Positions 6,472 through 6,561 of a stretch of DNA of 6,561 nt are shown here, piece after piece. The notes below the pieces were generated by a model, which ran no database searches, was not told the origin of the DNA, and saw nothing but the letters and a program-made list of their open reading frames with translations. The translations under genes and the position numbers were made by a program. Each line of letters begins with the position of its first letter. Position 1 is the first letter of the stretch. Origin of the DNA: an uncultured Phycisphaerae bacterium. Lineage in GTDB: Bacteria; Planctomycetota; Phycisphaerae; Sedimentisphaerales; Anaerohalosphaeraceae. The stretch lies in the NCBI GenBank assembly GCA_937920485.1, contig CALETL010000123.1, positions 1-6,561 on the forward strand, in the 5' to 3' direction.

Positions 6472-6492
6472 AAGATGACGCGAACGTCTCTT
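6472..6492. other. Imperfect hairpin between two plus-strand genes
   Basis: AAGA (6472-6475) pairs with TCTT (6489-6492) and GACG (6477-6480) with CGTC (6485-6488), with one bulged T at 6476 and a CGAA loop. Read on the minus strand the loop is TTCG and the stem is followed by a T-rich run (TCTTTTTGTTTC), as in an intrinsic terminator. On the plus strand an A-rich run follows, so it would not terminate plus-strand transcripts. Stem stability is modest. Confidence 0.35.
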
Positions 6493-6525
6493 AAAAGAAA
6501 GAGCGCAATTTCGAAAGGAGAAACA

Positions 6526-6561
6526 ATGAGTACGAAAACTTTGTCAGGAACAACAACCCTT
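6526..6561 (+). CDS. Start of an unidentified gene (cut by window end)
   Basis: ATG at 6526 is preceded by a strong Shine-Dalgarno, AAAGGAG (6514-6520), 5 nt upstream. The frame stays open for 12 codons to the window end, reading MSTKTLSGTTTL. This is too short to identify. It lies 79 bp after the stop of the phosphatase gene on the same strand, so it may be in the same transcript or have its own promoter. Confidence 0.6.
   Translation, partial: MSTKTLSGTTTL

Overview
The window reads as bacterial chromosome of moderate GC, with tightly packed genes and no mobile elements, RNA genes or CRISPR arrays that I can see. The gene set includes a lysine-pathway DapA end, an archaeal-type GlmM-like mutase (GEGNGG sugar loop), a DUF2752 membrane protein, a lipoprotein with a TSGC lipobox and a full DNA topoisomerase VI B subunit. 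This mix fits a member of the PVC/Planctomycetota group, perhaps Phycisphaerae-like. That placement is inference from gene content and style, not from a marker gene.

Layout: the 3' end of dapA (plus strand, 1-254) converges on a five-gene minus-strand cluster. Read in transcription order, the cluster is DUF2752 protein (5572-5102), lipoprotein (5121-4426, overlapping the previous gene by 20 bp), topoisomerase VI subunit B (4354-2558), GlmM/phosphohexomutase (2547-1171, 10 bp after top6B) and a CDF zinc-type cation exporter (1174-278, ATGA overlap with glmM). Diverging from the cluster is an inositol monophosphatase family gene (5628-6446, plus), followed by the first 12 codons of another plus-strand gene (6526 onward).

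The short gap between the divergent genes (5573-5627) holds two oppositely directed sigma70-like promoters whose -10 hexamers almost coincide. The leftward one has a perfect TTGACA and would start the DUF2752 mRNA about 3 nt before its ATG, matching the lack of a ribosome binding site there.

The most unusual content is topoisomerase VI B. The family is typical of archaea and plants and sporadic in bacteria. This copy has no subunit A gene on either side, and it carries a roughly 78-residue N-terminal extension rich in Lys, Thr and Ser that resembles a histone H1 tail. The rest of the window looks like housekeeping: lysine/peptidoglycan precursor supply (DapA, GlmM), metal export and sugar-phosphate hydrolysis. 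No single pathway joins the cluster; the link appears to be co-transcription.
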